Below the pieces are notes generated by a model. It worked only from the letters and a program-made list of their open reading frames with translations, did no database searches and had not been told where the DNA came from. From the NCBI GenBank assembly GCA_025464975.1, contig JAODMT010000008.1, forward strand, positions 1 to 64,000: 64,000 nt of DNA. Reading direction: 5' to 3'. The position numbers and the translations under genes were made by a program. Position 1 is the stretch's first letter. Every line of letters starts with the position of its first letter. This DNA comes from Microbacteriaceae bacterium. GTDB taxonomy: Bacteria; Actinomycetota; Actinomycetes; Actinomycetales; Microbacteriaceae. Shown here piece by piece: positions 40,744 to 49,708 of this stretch.

Positions 40744-42090
40744 ATGCCACAGCAGCCAAAGCCGAATGGGCGATTCAGCATCCGACCGACATTCTGGATC
40801 GGTGTCGGCGCCATCGCACTGCTCGCGATCATCAGCGTCGCTTCCAGCGGCATCGGCGGACTCATCGTGATGGCCGCCCTGGCCGCCATGCTCACCGGCT
40901 TCCACTCTCTGATCACGGGCCGCAAGGGCTGGGCGGCCATCGCGAACCGCAAGGTAGCTGGCATCGTCACAATCGCCGCGTTTGTCGCCGCCGGGGTGGG
41001 CGGCTCGCTCGTTCCGCCGAGCCCTGGCACGCAGGATGCCGGCTCGGCTCGATCTGCGGCGTCCAGTTCACGGTCTTCATCGACGCCTTCCCCGACGCCG
41101 AGCTTTTCCTTCAGCGCCGAGTCCGCGCCGGATCCGGCCACCGTCACGGAGCCGGCAGAGGCCGCGTCGGTCGCCATCGCCGACTCCTCGACTACGGACA
41201 CCACCGCCATCGCCTTACTGGCCACCCTGCCGATCAAGGGGAAAGCGCCGATGACCGGCTACGCGCGCACCGCCATGTTCGGCGCGGCATGGATCGACGA
41301 GGACCGCAACGGCTGCGACACCCGCAACGACATCCTGAGTCGGGATCTTACTTCGGTGCAGAAGGAGGGCTCCTGTCGGGTTGTTAGGGGGGAGCTGACG
41401 TCGCCGTACACGGGTCAGGCCATCCACTTCGTAAGGGGCCAGCTCACCTCCACCGCCGTGCAGATCGACCACATCGTCTCTCTTGGCGACGCGTGGCAGA
41501 CCGGCGCGCAACAGTTGTCGCAGGCGCAGCGAGTCGCGCTGGCCAACGATCCCATCAACCTGTTCGCGGTCGACGGACGCTCGAACGAGCAAAAGAGCGA
41601 CGGTGACACCGCAACGTGGTTACCGGCGGCCAAGGCTTTTCGGTGCACCTACGTCGGCCACCAGGTCTCGGTGAAGGCTACTTACGGACTGTGGGTGACC
41701 CAAGCGGAGCACGACGCGATGTTGCGCGTTCTTTCCGATTGCACGGATGCGCGTGCCGTCTCGTCGCCGTTCGCTCCGGCGCCGCCGGTGATCGTGCCCG
41801 CACCTGCTGCTCCTGCTCCTGCTCCTGCTCCCGCGGTGGTCGCGCCCGTGCCCGCGCCGCCCGTCAAGGCGGCGGCCCCGGTCGCTCCCGCACCGGCTCC
41901 CGCGCCTGCTCCCGCCGCGCCATCCGGTTGCAGTCCCAACTACTCGGGTCAATGCGTTCCGATAGTGAGCGACGTTGATTGTGCCGGTGGAGGAGGTAAC
42001 GGCCCGGCATATCTCACCGGGACCGTTACTGTCGTCGGGACTGACGTGTACCAGCTCGACCGGGATCACGATGGGATCGGGTGCGACTGA
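40744..42090 (+). CDS. Exported HNH (DUF1524-type) nuclease with excalibur domain
   Basis: A 448-residue surface or secreted protein starting at ATG 40744 after GAGGGACATCAG. Two or three hydrophobic N-terminal segments (about 14-52 and 68-86) anchor it; a Ser/Pro-rich linker follows. The catalytic part (about 155-330) carries AAWIDEDRNGCDTRNDILSR, SPYTGQAIHFVRG, VQIDHIVSLGDAWQTGAQ with the HNH-type Asp-His, and DPINLFAVDGRSNEQKSDGD. A Pro-Ala linker precedes a C-terminal excalibur calcium-binding domain ending LDRDHDGIGCD. Related enzymes are extracellular DNases; target and export route are inferred. Confidence 0.88.
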   Translation: MPQQPKPNGRFSIRPTFWIGVGAIALLAIISVASSGIGGLIVMAALAAMLTGFHSLITGRKGWAAIANRKVAGIVTIAAFVAAGVGGSLVPPSPGTQDAGSARSAASSSRSSSTPSPTPSFSFSAESAPDPATVTEPAEAASVAIADSSTTDTTAIALLATLPIKGKAPMTGYARTAMFGAAWIDEDRNGCDTRNDILSRDLTSVQKEGSCRVVRGELTSPYTGQAIHFVRGQLTSTAVQIDHIVSLGDAWQTGAQQLSQAQRVALANDPINLFAVDGRSNEQKSDGDTATWLPAAKAFRCTYVGHQVSVKATYGLWVTQAEHDAMLRVLSDCTDARAVSSPFAPAPPVIVPAPAAPAPAPAPAVVAPVPAPPVKAAAPVAPAPAPAPAPAAPSGCSPNYSGQCVPIVSDVDCAGGGGNGPAYLTGTVTVVGTDVYQLDRDHDGIGCD

Positions 42091-42108
42091 GGTCGTGAGG
42101 GAGTCGGG

Positions 42109-42215
42109 TCTCGGAACGCGGTCTCGATACGGTCGCTTCGCGACCTACTCGACCCACGAGGACGGGGGGGGGGGGGTCGCGGGCCTACTCGACCCACGAG
42201 AGCGGGGGCGGGGCT
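42109..42215. repeat. Palindrome cluster with 13-bp poly-G tract
   Basis: An inverted unit (GGTCTCGATACGGTCGC...CTACTCGACCC) at 42119-42155 and further CTACTCGACCCACGAG copies to 42201. Between them is an uninterrupted run of 13 G at 42164-42176, a candidate slippage site. The LLM oxidoreductase gene ends in this block. Confidence 0.7.
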
Positions 42216-43227
42216 ACTCCACCGGCACGGTGGGGCGCTGTGCGTGCATCGCGTCCGCCGTTAGGGCCGCCGAGCGGAGGCGGTCGCCGATGTCGCGGGA
42301 CTGGTGCGCGATGATCAGCTCGTCCGCGTTCGCGCTCTCCGCGAACTCCTCGAGGTAGGCGCGTACCTTCTCCGGAGTGCCGACGGCCGTGTATCTCATC
42401 ATGTTCGCAATGTTCTGACCCTCCCGTGTGGTGAGGAAGGCATCGATCTGGTCGTCGGAGTAGTCGGGAGCCCCGGGCCCGCGAGCTATCAGGCTGCGTA
42501 CGCGCGCGCGACGGGTCGTCTCGAACTGAAGCGCCGCATCCGCCTCGTCGTCGGAGGCGATCACGTTGACTCCGGCGATCACGTGCGGTTCCGCGAGCTG
42601 CGTCGAGGGGGTGAAGTCGCGACGATAGGTACGGATGGCCTCGTGCAGCGCGTCGGGGGCGAAGTGCGACGCGAATGCGTAGGGCAGTCCGAGCGCGGCG
42701 GCGAGCTGAGCGCCGAAGAGCGAGGAGCCGAGAATGTAGAGGGGAACGTCTGTTCCGGCGCCGGGAACGGCCTGCACTCCCGGGATTACCGACTCGCCGC
42801 GCAGGTAGGCCTGAAGCTCGACGACATCCTGCGGGAATTCATCCGATGCTCTCGGGTCCCGGCGCATCGCGCGAGCGGTGTTCTGGTCGCTGCCCGGCGC
42901 GCGGCCGAGGCCGAGGTCGATGCGTCCGGGGAAGAGCTCCGCGAGGGTTCCGAACTGCTCCGCAATGGTGAGCGGCGAGTGGTTCGGCAGCATGATTCCG
43001 CCGGCCCCGAGCCGGATGGTCGCGGTGTGCTCGGCGACATGGGCGATCAGGATGCTCGTGGCCGAGGACGCGATGGTTGGCATGTTGTGGTGCTCGGCAT
43101 ACCAGACCCGCGTATATCCGTGCTTCTCTGCGGTCTGTGCGAGGGCGACGCTTCCCGCGAAGCTGTCGCGCGGTGTCTGGCCGGGGGCAATGGGGGCGAG
43201 GTCGAGAATCGAGAGAGCAAGCGTCAT
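42214..43227 (-). CDS. Luciferase-like (LLM class) flavin-dependent oxidoreductase
   Basis: A 337-residue enzyme of the bacterial luciferase-like TIM-barrel family. The N-terminal [20 protein letters not shown] and [20 protein letters not shown] are typical of the F420- or FMN-dependent subgroup, with the His-His in [26 protein letters not shown] and [20 protein letters not shown] mark the flavin-phosphate site, and [20 protein letters not shown] the core. The actual cofactor (FMN or F420) and substrate are not decidable here. The gene is monocistronic and convergent with the secreted-nuclease gene across a palindrome cluster. Confidence 0.9.
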   Translation of the reverse strand: MTLALSILDLAPIAPGQTPRDSFAGSVALAQTAEKHGYTRVWYAEHHNMPTIASSATSILIAHVAEHTATIRLGAGGIMLPNHSPLTIAEQFGTLAELFPGRIDLGLGRAPGSDQNTARAMRRDPRASDEFPQDVVELQAYLRGESVIPGVQAVPGAGTDVPLYILGSSLFGAQLAAALGLPYAFASHFAPDALHEAIRTYRRDFTPSTQLAEPHVIAGVNVIASDDEADAALQFETTRRARVRSLIARGPGAPDYSDDQIDAFLTTREGQNIANMMRYTAVGTPEKVRAYLEEFAESANADELIIAHQSRDIGDRLRSAALTADAMHAQRPTVPVE

Positions 43228-43415
43228 GCTCTGGGTAACCCGTTCTGGCGCGAAATCGTTCCCCGATCGAGGAAGATCCCGGTGGCGGTGGTGCGATTGC
43301 GGGATCGTGCGACTCCCGCCCTGGCGCGATTGTCAACGGGCTGGTTCGAGTTGGCTTGGGTGCCTAGCGTGAAGGCACCATCCGTTCGGGAACCACGCAA
43401 GCGAGGGAGCACTCC

Positions 43416-43634
43416 ATGAGCGACACCAACTTCGGCAGTAACTTCGACGACGACGCCGCGATTCAAAATTCCGGACCCGACGGGTTGGCGCTCGACGACG
43501 ACGACCAGCAGTACCTCGGTGACGACGACCAGCTCGTTGACGACGACGAGGAACTCCTCGACGAGGACCTACTCGTTGACGACGAGGACCCCGGTCTCAA
43601 GTCGGCGAATCGGGTGGACCCGGAAACCTTCTAG
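43416..43634 (+). CDS. Small highly acidic protein
   Basis: A 72-residue protein with about 25 Asp/Glu residues and few basic ones, starting at ATG 43416 after GAGGGAG. Blocks such as LALDDDDQQYLGDDDQLVDD dominate. No fold or family was recognised; such small acidic proteins can be DNA mimics, chaperones or metal-binding, but nothing here decides. It is convergent with the basic-tailed SDR gene, which encodes the opposite charge; whether the two interact is unknown. Confidence 0.6.
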   Translation: MSDTNFGSNFDDDAAIQNSGPDGLALDDDDQQYLGDDDQLVDDDEELLDEDLLVDDEDPGLKSANRVDPETF

Positions 43635-43664
43635 TCGAAACGGACTTCCGGGGGCGAGCGAGGG

Positions 43665-43709
43665 CTCGTCCCCGGAACGCTCGTGGCCGGAACGCTCGTC
43701 CCCGGAACG
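43665..43709. repeat. Three tandem 15-bp repeats
   Basis: CTCGTCCCCGGAACG, CTCGTGGCCGGAACG, CTCGTCCCCGGAACG lie directly between the acidic gene and the stop of the SDR gene. Confidence 0.7.
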
Positions 43710-43711
43710 CT

Positions 43712-45043
43712 TTACGCGACCTTCACCTTCGCCCTGTTGGCTTTGGCGCGCCTTGCCGTGGTGGCTTTGGCGCGCCTTGCCCTGGCCGAGTTCACCTTGG
43801 TCGAGTTCGCCTTGGTCGATTTCGTCTTTGGCGCGTTCGCCTTGGCCATGGCCGCCAGGGCGAGGGCCGTTGGCATCAAACCGGAGCGGCCGTGGGTCGA
43901 GTGGCCGTGGGTCGAGCGGCCACGGCTCGAGCTACCGAGGCTCGGTCCTAGCCTCTTGGCCCGGTCTGCGAGTGCGGTCCAGTCTGCGAGGGTGACCCGG
44001 TTTGCGAGGGCGGTCAGATTCGCGACCGTGGCCCAGTTCGCGAGCGCGGCCATTCTGGGAGACCCGGACTGGCCCTGCAATAAGCGCCGGGCTACCACTG
44101 TTCCCCCACCGACGAGCAGTATCCACGCGATGGCACGCCGCCCTGCCGTGCGGCCTTCGCCGTTCCATCCGCCCGATACCTCGGCATCATCGGCCGGGGC
44201 GGGCGCGTAGAGCGTCCCGGTGGTGTCCCCGGATCGGTGCTGGCGGGACAGGTGCGCCTTGTCGGTCTGCAGCGCCATTTGGGTCTCGACGAGTGCCGGC
44301 GTCTTGCGGTGTTGGCGCACGAGCGCCTGCCCGGCGCGCCCGATCACCAACTCCGACCTCGGAGCGGAGGCCAGTCGCACGATCGCCTTCGCGACCTGAT
44401 TCGCCGAGTAAACCGGTGGCATGGCAACGACCTCACGACCGGTGTAGTTAGCCGAGTGGCGGAAGAACGGTGTGTCGATCGTCGGCGGAACGACCGTCGC
44501 GACGTTCACGCCCTTCAGATTCTTGAGCATGAGTTCCGACCGCAGACTCACGCCGAGCGCTCGAATGGCCGCCTTGGACATGCCATAGGGCGCGGTGTAC
44601 GGCTGCGCGACTTCCCCGACAAGCGACGCGACGTTGATGAGCACCCCCTTCTTCTGCCGGGACATCACCTCGAGCGCAGCGCGAGCGCCGTAGACGTAGC
44701 CCATGATGTTGACGTCGATCACGCGACGGAAGTCGTCGAGCGGCATGGTCGCGAAGGGCGCGAAGACGGAGACCGCCGCGTTGTTCACCCAGACGTCGAT
44801 GCGTCCGAAGTTCTCGACCGCGGTGTTCGCGAGTTCGAGCACCGCTTCCTCGTTCGTGACGTCGGTCGGCACGGCGATCGCTTGCGCACCGATGGCGTTG
44901 AGTTCGTCGACCAGCTCATCGAGGGAGCGCTGCCGTCGGCTGGCGAGCACGAGCCTCGCGTGCTGCTTTGCGAAGCGGATGGCGGTGGCTCGGCCGATGC
45001 CGCTCGAGGCTCCGGTAATGACTACGACCTGGTTCTTGGGCAT
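43712..45043 (-). CDS. SDR with membrane segment, hexapeptide repeats and histone-H1-like tail
   Basis: A 443-residue chimera-like protein starting at ATG 45043 (MPKNQVVVITGASSGIG). Residues 1-260 form a classical SDR: TGASSGIGRATAI, NNAA in VWVNNAAVSVFAPF, LINVASLVGEV, and Tyr-x3-Lys in PYGMSKAAIRAL. Residues about 295-325 carry a hydrophobic segment (AIAWILLVGGGTVVA). Five hexapeptide units such as LANWAT, VANLTA, LANRVT, LADWTA, LADRAK follow, encoded by five 18-bp DNA repeats. The last 60 residues are Lys/Ala/Arg-rich. The tail is far longer than in normal SDRs (about 250 residues). SD AGGAG and three 16-bp leader repeats precede the start. Confidence 0.82.
   Translation of the reverse strand: MPKNQVVVITGASSGIGRATAIRFAKQHARLVLASRRQRSLDELVDELNAIGAQAIAVPTDVTNEEAVLELANTAVENFGRIDVWVNNAAVSVFAPFATMPLDDFRRVIDVNIMGYVYGARAALEVMSRQKKGVLINVASLVGEVAQPYTAPYGMSKAAIRALGVSLRSELMLKNLKGVNVATVVPPTIDTPFFRHSANYTGREVVAMPPVYSANQVAKAIVRLASAPRSELVIGRAGQALVRQHRKTPALVETQMALQTDKAHLSRQHRSGDTTGTLYAPAPADDAEVSGGWNGEGRTAGRRAIAWILLVGGGTVVARRLLQGQSGSPRMAALANWATVANLTALANRVTLADWTALADRAKRLGPSLGSSSRGRSTHGHSTHGRSGLMPTALALAAMAKANAPKTKSTKANSTKVNSARARRAKATTARRAKANRAKVKVA
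43965..44054 (-). repeat. Five 18-bp coding repeats (hexapeptides)
   Basis: Five successive 18-bp units of the type TCTGCGAGGGTGACCCGG within the SDR gene. They encode hexapeptides fitting [LIV]-[GAED]-x-x-[STAV]-x, the formal pattern of left-handed beta-helix repeats. Confidence 0.7.
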
Positions 45044-45054
45044 TCGTACTCTCC

Positions 45055-45102
45055 TGACGTTCGTAGGGACTGACGTTCGTAGGGACTGACGTTCGTAGGG
45101 AC
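45055..45102. repeat. Three tandem 16-bp repeats in SDR leader
   Basis: TGACGTTCGTAGGGAC occurs three times without mismatch, directly upstream of the ribosome site of the SDR gene. It could be binding sites for a regulator or a recent slippage expansion. Confidence 0.8.
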
Positions 45103-45212
45103 TGTTCGGGAGCGGAGGCACATCCCGAGCGCGCGCCTCCGCGAGGACTGCACTCGAGAGTTCTCTCGGGTTGGGACGCGGTCAAGCGGTTGCGACGAGG
45201 AAATTGAGTCAG

Positions 45213-45998
45213 TCAGGCCGGCCGAGACTCGGCGTGAACAAGCGCGTCCCTCGCCAACAGCGTCGCGCCGGCGACCGCGGCCGGCATGATGATCACGGCC
45301 GCGAACGGCACGAGGAAAAGCAGGTAGGTCACGACTCCGAAGCCGAGCGCCGCCGCCCGGTCGCCGGCGAGCACGCGGCGACGCTGCCGGAGGGTGAAGC
45401 CACGGGCGTCGAACGAATAGCCGGTCAATTCGACCGAAAGCAGCCAGCCGCCGACTATTGCGCCGATCACCGGGACAACGGTCTGGCCGACGATCGGGAT
45501 GAATCCGCAGGCGAAGAGCAGGATGCCGACCGTCGCGGTGAGTGCGAGCAGCCGGAGCCCGATGCCGATGCCGCGAACCGCGGAGCGCCAGAACGGCTCC
45601 TCGACGGCGGGCGGTTCGCCGCCGCGCTGTCGTTCGACCGTCCGCCAGATCCGCTCGTAAAAGACATCGCCGACGGCGAGGGTGACCGCGACGAAACTGA
45701 ATACCGCGAGAAGCACGACCGCGCCGGTGAGCCCGGCGCCGGCGAAGATCCGCACCCCTGAGCGCCACGGCTCCACCCAGCCACTCGCAAACGGCGTGAC
45801 CGCGGCGGCGATGGCATCGAGGTGCAGAACGAACAGCACGATGGCCGCGGCGTACAGCGCGCCGACGATGAGGGCCGGAATCGCGCCGAGCAGCATGAGC
45901 CTCGGTGAGCGCGCCCACAGTCGCAGGCCGGAACCGAGGTAGCGCACCCCGGCGAGGAAGCGCCGCGGAGCGCTAGCGCGGCGTGCGACGGTCGTCAT
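45213..45998 (-). CDS. EI24-domain membrane protein
   Basis: A 261-residue protein starting at ATG 45998 (MTTVARRASAPRRFLAGVRY); the long upstream extension in the same frame is not credible. It matches the EI24/etoposide-induced-protein family of CysZ-like membrane proteins. Segments: LMLLGAIPALIVGALYAAAI, LTGAVVLLAVFSFVAVTLAV, LLALTATVGILLFACGFIPI, VPVIGAIVGGWLLSVELTGY and FGVVTYLLFLVPFAAVIIMP, with a conserved FTLRQRRRVLAGDRAAALGF loop before the last pair. The E. coli CysZ relative transports sulfate; transport of a similar solute is possible but not shown. The gene stands alone. Confidence 0.85.
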   Translation of the reverse strand: MTTVARRASAPRRFLAGVRYLGSGLRLWARSPRLMLLGAIPALIVGALYAAAIVLFVLHLDAIAAAVTPFASGWVEPWRSGVRIFAGAGLTGAVVLLAVFSFVAVTLAVGDVFYERIWRTVERQRGGEPPAVEEPFWRSAVRGIGIGLRLLALTATVGILLFACGFIPIVGQTVVPVIGAIVGGWLLSVELTGYSFDARGFTLRQRRRVLAGDRAAALGFGVVTYLLFLVPFAAVIIMPAAVAGATLLARDALVHAESRPA

Positions 45999-46034
45999 TT
46001 GTTCAGCGTAGAACCTCGGTCCTAGGCTCGATTG

Positions 46035-46373
46035 ATGACCGGCAGCAAGTTCCTCCCCCGCGGGGGAGTCAGTTTGGAAGTCCTCCGTGCCGAGGCGCAG
46101 CAGGAACTCGACACCGTCGTGCTCGAGAGACTGCACGCCGGCGAGGATCCGTGGGCCTTCATGGAGGAGCTGCCGACGGTGGACGAACTCGTTGTCTATC
46201 TGCTGCGAGCGGATGCCATCAACGCGAACGACGGGCAGCATCCGTCCCCCACCCGGGAATATCGCGTGCTGCGGCAGATTGCTCTCGACTACCCGTCGCT
46301 CACCCGGACAGTGTGGGCAATGCTCGGTCGGCACGGAGCGGTCTCGGAGCGCGCGCAGGGTCATCCGTCCTGA
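46035..46373 (+). CDS. Hypothetical protein
   Basis: A 112-residue soluble protein starting at ATG 46035 (a TTG sits just before it). Composition is balanced and helical, with SLEVLRAEAQQELDTVVLER, PWAFMEELPTVDELVVYLLR and YRVLRQIALDYPSLTRTVWA. It is conserved-looking in Microbacteriaceae-type sequence, sometimes carrying a misleading tryptophan-synthase label; no catalytic residues are evident and no family was recognised here. It is immediately upstream of the SNF2 helicase gene, with 38 bp between, and could share its transcript. Confidence 0.65.
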   Translation: MTGSKFLPRGGVSLEVLRAEAQQELDTVVLERLHAGEDPWAFMEELPTVDELVVYLLRADAINANDGQHPSPTREYRVLRQIALDYPSLTRTVWAMLGRHGAVSERAQGHPS

Positions 46374-46411
46374 ACGCCTGAGAGGTCGGGGGCGCGTGAG
46401 AGCATGGACGG

Positions 46412-49400
46412 ATGCCTCCCGAGTCCGCCCCCATGGTGGACGTCACCGACATCATGCGCCTCGTCGGACCATCGTCCTTCCAGCGCGGACTCGGTTACGC
46501 CCGCGGCGGCGCAGTGATCGACCTGGCCTGGGACGGCCCGCAACAGGAGCTGCGCGGAACGGTGCTCGGCTCGCGGCCGGAGGCGTATCACCCCACGGCA
46601 ACCCTCGCCGGGGGCAAGCCGGTGAGCAGCTCCTGCGACTGCCCCGTCGGGTTCGACTGCAAGCACGTCGCGGCAACGCTGCTGCAGAGCAACACCGTGC
46701 TGGTGCAGCAACTCGAACGCGCGAGCTCCATTCAGCGCGCACGTCCCAAGGCCGCCGACTGGAAGACCGCGGTCGCCGCGCTCACCGTCTCCCCGACCAA
46801 CCCTGGCGTCCGGAGCACGAGCATGGGGCTGCTGTTCGAACTGCGCGAACAGATTCCCCGTTCCCGCGGCCGCTGGAACGGGCCGTCGGCGAAGCCTGCG
46901 ACGGCCGCGACCACAGCCGCTGTACGACTCGGGGTGCGGCCGGTGACCCTGAGCGACACCGGAAACTGGACGCGCGGCTCCGTCACCTGGAACTCGCTCA
47001 GCTACCAGGTGAACCGCCTCGGCCTTCGTGAGGAGCAGCACCGCTGGTTCTCCCAGTTCTCGGCGTTGCACCGCGCGACCCGGGACACCTTCAGCGGGCA
47101 GGAGCCGGACTGGCTCTACCTCGAGGACTTTCACAGCCCGCTGTTCTGGCAGCTGCTCGAGGACGCCGAGGCGCGCGGGATCGCCCTCGTCACCGGCAAG
47201 AAGGCAACGAGCGTGACCGTCGGCGAGCACGCGCGGGTCAGTATCGATGCGTCACTGGCGACGGATCTGACGCTGTCGCCCGTCGTCGAGATCGACGGAC
47301 GCACGCACCCGGTGAGCTCCGTCGGCACAGTCGGTGATCACGGCGTCTACGCCTTCGCGTTCGACCCGCGGCTCAGCCTGACCCTCGCCCGGACATCCGC
47401 CCCGCTCACCGAGAAGCAGCGGTCCCTGCTCGGGGACGCGCAGTTCGGCAGCGGCAGCGACAGCGACAGCAACAGGGACAGCGCCGTTGTGATTCCGGCG
47501 CACGACGTCGAGGAATTCCTGAGCGACTACTACCCTCGGCTCCGGCGCAGCATCGACGTAACGAGCACCGACGACTCGCTGAGTCTTCCGCCGGTTCCGC
47601 CGCCGGTGCTCGTCGCGACGGTGACGTTCCTGCCCAAGCAACGACTGACCATCGGCTGGGCGTGGAAATACGGGACCGAGCGCAAGTCGGTTCGCGGCAA
47701 CACCGATCGCAACGGGGACGATCGGGATGTCGCGACCGAGAGGGAAATTCTCGACCGGGTGGAGCGGATGCTCGGCCCGGTCTCCGGGTCGACGCTCGAC
47801 GGCCTCGACGCGGCCGACTTCGCCGACCGCACGCTGCCCGAGCTGCAGGCGGTCGACGGCGTGGTGATCGAAACGGTCGGCGACCGTCCGGACTACACCG
47901 AGCTCACCGGCGCCCCGAAGCTCACCTTCACTACGATGCCGACCGACAAGCGGGACTGGTTCGACCTCGGGGTGTATGTGGCGATCGACGGCCGCAACGT
48001 GCCGTTCACCACAATCATCAAGGCGCTGTCGAAGGGCGCGAAGAAGCTGCTGCTCATCGACGACTCGTACCTCTCGCTCGAGCAGCCGGTGTTCGAACAG
48101 CTCAAGGCGCTCATCGACGAGGCATCCGCCCTTCCGGAATGGGAGACCGGGCTGCGGATCAGCCGCTACCAGGCCAGCCTCTGGGCCGATTTCGAGGACC
48201 TCGCCGACGAGACCGTGGAGGCGACGGAGTGGCGGGACACCGCCCGGGGGCTGCTCGCGATCGACACGGTCGAGGCGACCGAGCCGCCCGCCGCCCTGCT
48301 CGCGACGTTGCGCCCCTACCAGCGCGACGGCTTCGATTGGCTCGCCCTGCTCTGGAAGCACCGGCTCGGCGGCGTGCTCGCGGACGACATGGGCCTCGGC
48401 AAGACCCTGCAGGCGCTCGCCCTCATGGCTCACGCGACCGAGGGAATGGCGCCGGCCGAGCGGGCCCCGTTCCTCGTCGTCGCCCCCACCTCGGTCGTGC
48501 CGAACTGGGTCACCGAGGCGGGCCGCTTCACCCCGGCCGCGACGGTTCGGAGCGTCGCGACCACCCGGCAGTCGATCGAGGCCGTTGTCACAGGCGTGAA
48601 TGGCGCGGATGGCGCGGACATCGTCGTCACCTCCTATGCGCTGTTCCGGCTCGATTTCGAGTCGTACCAGTCAATCGACTGGGCCGGGCTGATTCTCGAC
48701 GAGGCGCAATTCGTGAAGAACCCGGCGTCGAAGGCCCACGAGGCCGCCGTCGCCCTCCGCACACCGTTCAAGCTCGCGATCACCGGCACCCCGATGGAAA
48801 ACAGCCTCATGGACCTCTGGTCGCTGTTCTCGATCGTGGCCCCGGGGCTGTTCCCGTCCGCCCGCCGGTTCACCGAGGAATACGTTCGACCGGTCGCCGC
48901 CGGAGCCGGCCAGGAGCTCATCGCGAAGCTGCGGCGCCGCATCCGTCCGTTGATGATGCGGCGCACAAAGGAACTGGTCGCGACCGAGCTGCCGGAAAAG
49001 CAGGAGCAGGTGCTGCGGATCGACCTCGCGCCGCGGCATCGCACCCTCTACGACACATTTCTGCAGAAGGAGCGGCAGAAGCTGCTCGGCCTCATCGAGG
49101 ACCTCGACCGCAACCGGTTCATCGTGTTTCGGTCGCTCACTCTGCTTCGCCTGCTCAGCCTCGACGCCTCACTCGTCGACGAGTCGTATTCCGACATCCC
49201 CTCGGCGAAGCTCGACGCCCTGTTCGAACAGCTCGAGGACGTCGTGGCGGAGGGGCACCGGGCCCTCGTCTTCAGCCAGTTCACGTCGTTCCTGCGCAAG
49301 GCGGCGGCCCGCATGGATGCCGCCGGCATCGCCTACGAGTACCTGGACGGGTCGACTCTCTCGCGCGCCGAGGTGATCGCGCGGTTCAAGGACGGCGACG

Positions 49401-49708
49401 CTCCGGCGTTCCTGATCAGCCTCAAGGCCGGCGGCTTCGGGCTCAACCTGACCGAGGCCGACTACGTGTTCCTGCTCGACCCGTGGTGGAATCCGGCGAC
49501 CGAGACGCAAGCCGTCGACCGCACCCACCGCATCGGGCAGACCCGGTCGGTCAACGTCTACCGGCTGGTTGCCTCCGGCACCATCGAGGAGAAGGTCATG
49601 GCGCTACGCGACCGCAAGGCCGAACTGTTCGACGCGGTGCTGGATGATGACGCCGCGTTCTCGTCGTCGCTCACGGTCGAGGACATCCGCGGGCTGCTCG
49701 AGGGCTAG
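46412..49708 (+). CDS. SWIM zinc-finger SNF2-family helicase
   Basis: A 1098-residue DNA-dependent ATPase. An N-terminal SWIM zinc finger at about 60-85 shows SSSCDCPVGFDCKHVAATLL (Cys-x-Cys...Cys-x-His). A long middle region of about 500 residues precedes the motor. The motor holds DDMGLGKTLQALALM (Walker A), ILDEAQFVKNPASKA (the DEAQ form of Walker B), ITGTPMENSLMDLWSLF (motif III) and LVFSQFTSFLRKAA with LKAGGFGLNLTEADYV and DRTHRIGQTRSV (motifs IV-VI). Family members remodel protein-DNA complexes; in bacteria roles in repair or transcription recycling are proposed. The stop overlaps that of the convergent aminopeptidase gene. Confidence 0.93.
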   Translation: MPPESAPMVDVTDIMRLVGPSSFQRGLGYARGGAVIDLAWDGPQQELRGTVLGSRPEAYHPTATLAGGKPVSSSCDCPVGFDCKHVAATLLQSNTVLVQQLERASSIQRARPKAADWKTAVAALTVSPTNPGVRSTSMGLLFELREQIPRSRGRWNGPSAKPATAATTAAVRLGVRPVTLSDTGNWTRGSVTWNSLSYQVNRLGLREEQHRWFSQFSALHRATRDTFSGQEPDWLYLEDFHSPLFWQLLEDAEARGIALVTGKKATSVTVGEHARVSIDASLATDLTLSPVVEIDGRTHPVSSVGTVGDHGVYAFAFDPRLSLTLARTSAPLTEKQRSLLGDAQFGSGSDSDSNRDSAVVIPAHDVEEFLSDYYPRLRRSIDVTSTDDSLSLPPVPPPVLVATVTFLPKQRLTIGWAWKYGTERKSVRGNTDRNGDDRDVATEREILDRVERMLGPVSGSTLDGLDAADFADRTLPELQAVDGVVIETVGDRPDYTELTGAPKLTFTTMPTDKRDWFDLGVYVAIDGRNVPFTTIIKALSKGAKKLLLIDDSYLSLEQPVFEQLKALIDEASALPEWETGLRISRYQASLWADFEDLADETVEATEWRDTARGLLAIDTVEATEPPAALLATLRPYQRDGFDWLALLWKHRLGGVLADDMGLGKTLQALALMAHATEGMAPAERAPFLVVAPTSVVPNWVTEAGRFTPAATVRSVATTRQSIEAVVTGVNGADGADIVVTSYALFRLDFESYQSIDWAGLILDEAQFVKNPASKAHEAAVALRTPFKLAITGTPMENSLMDLWSLFSIVAPGLFPSARRFTEEYVRPVAAGAGQELIAKLRRRIRPLMMRRTKELVATELPEKQEQVLRIDLAPRHRTLYDTFLQKERQKLLGLIEDLDRNRFIVFRSLTLLRLLSLDASLVDESYSDIPSAKLDALFEQLEDVVAEGHRALVFSQFTSFLRKAAARMDAAGIAYEYLDGSTLSRAEVIARFKDGDAPAFLISLKAGGFGLNLTEADYVFLLDPWWNPATETQAVDRTHRIGQTRSVNVYRLVASGTIEEKVMALRDRKAELFDAVLDDDAAFSSSLTVEDIRGLLEG

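Noticed and set aside
47662-49647. Long plus-strand frame in the SNF2 gene
   Set aside because: Arg/Gly/Ala-rich shadow in a different frame of the helicase coding sequence.
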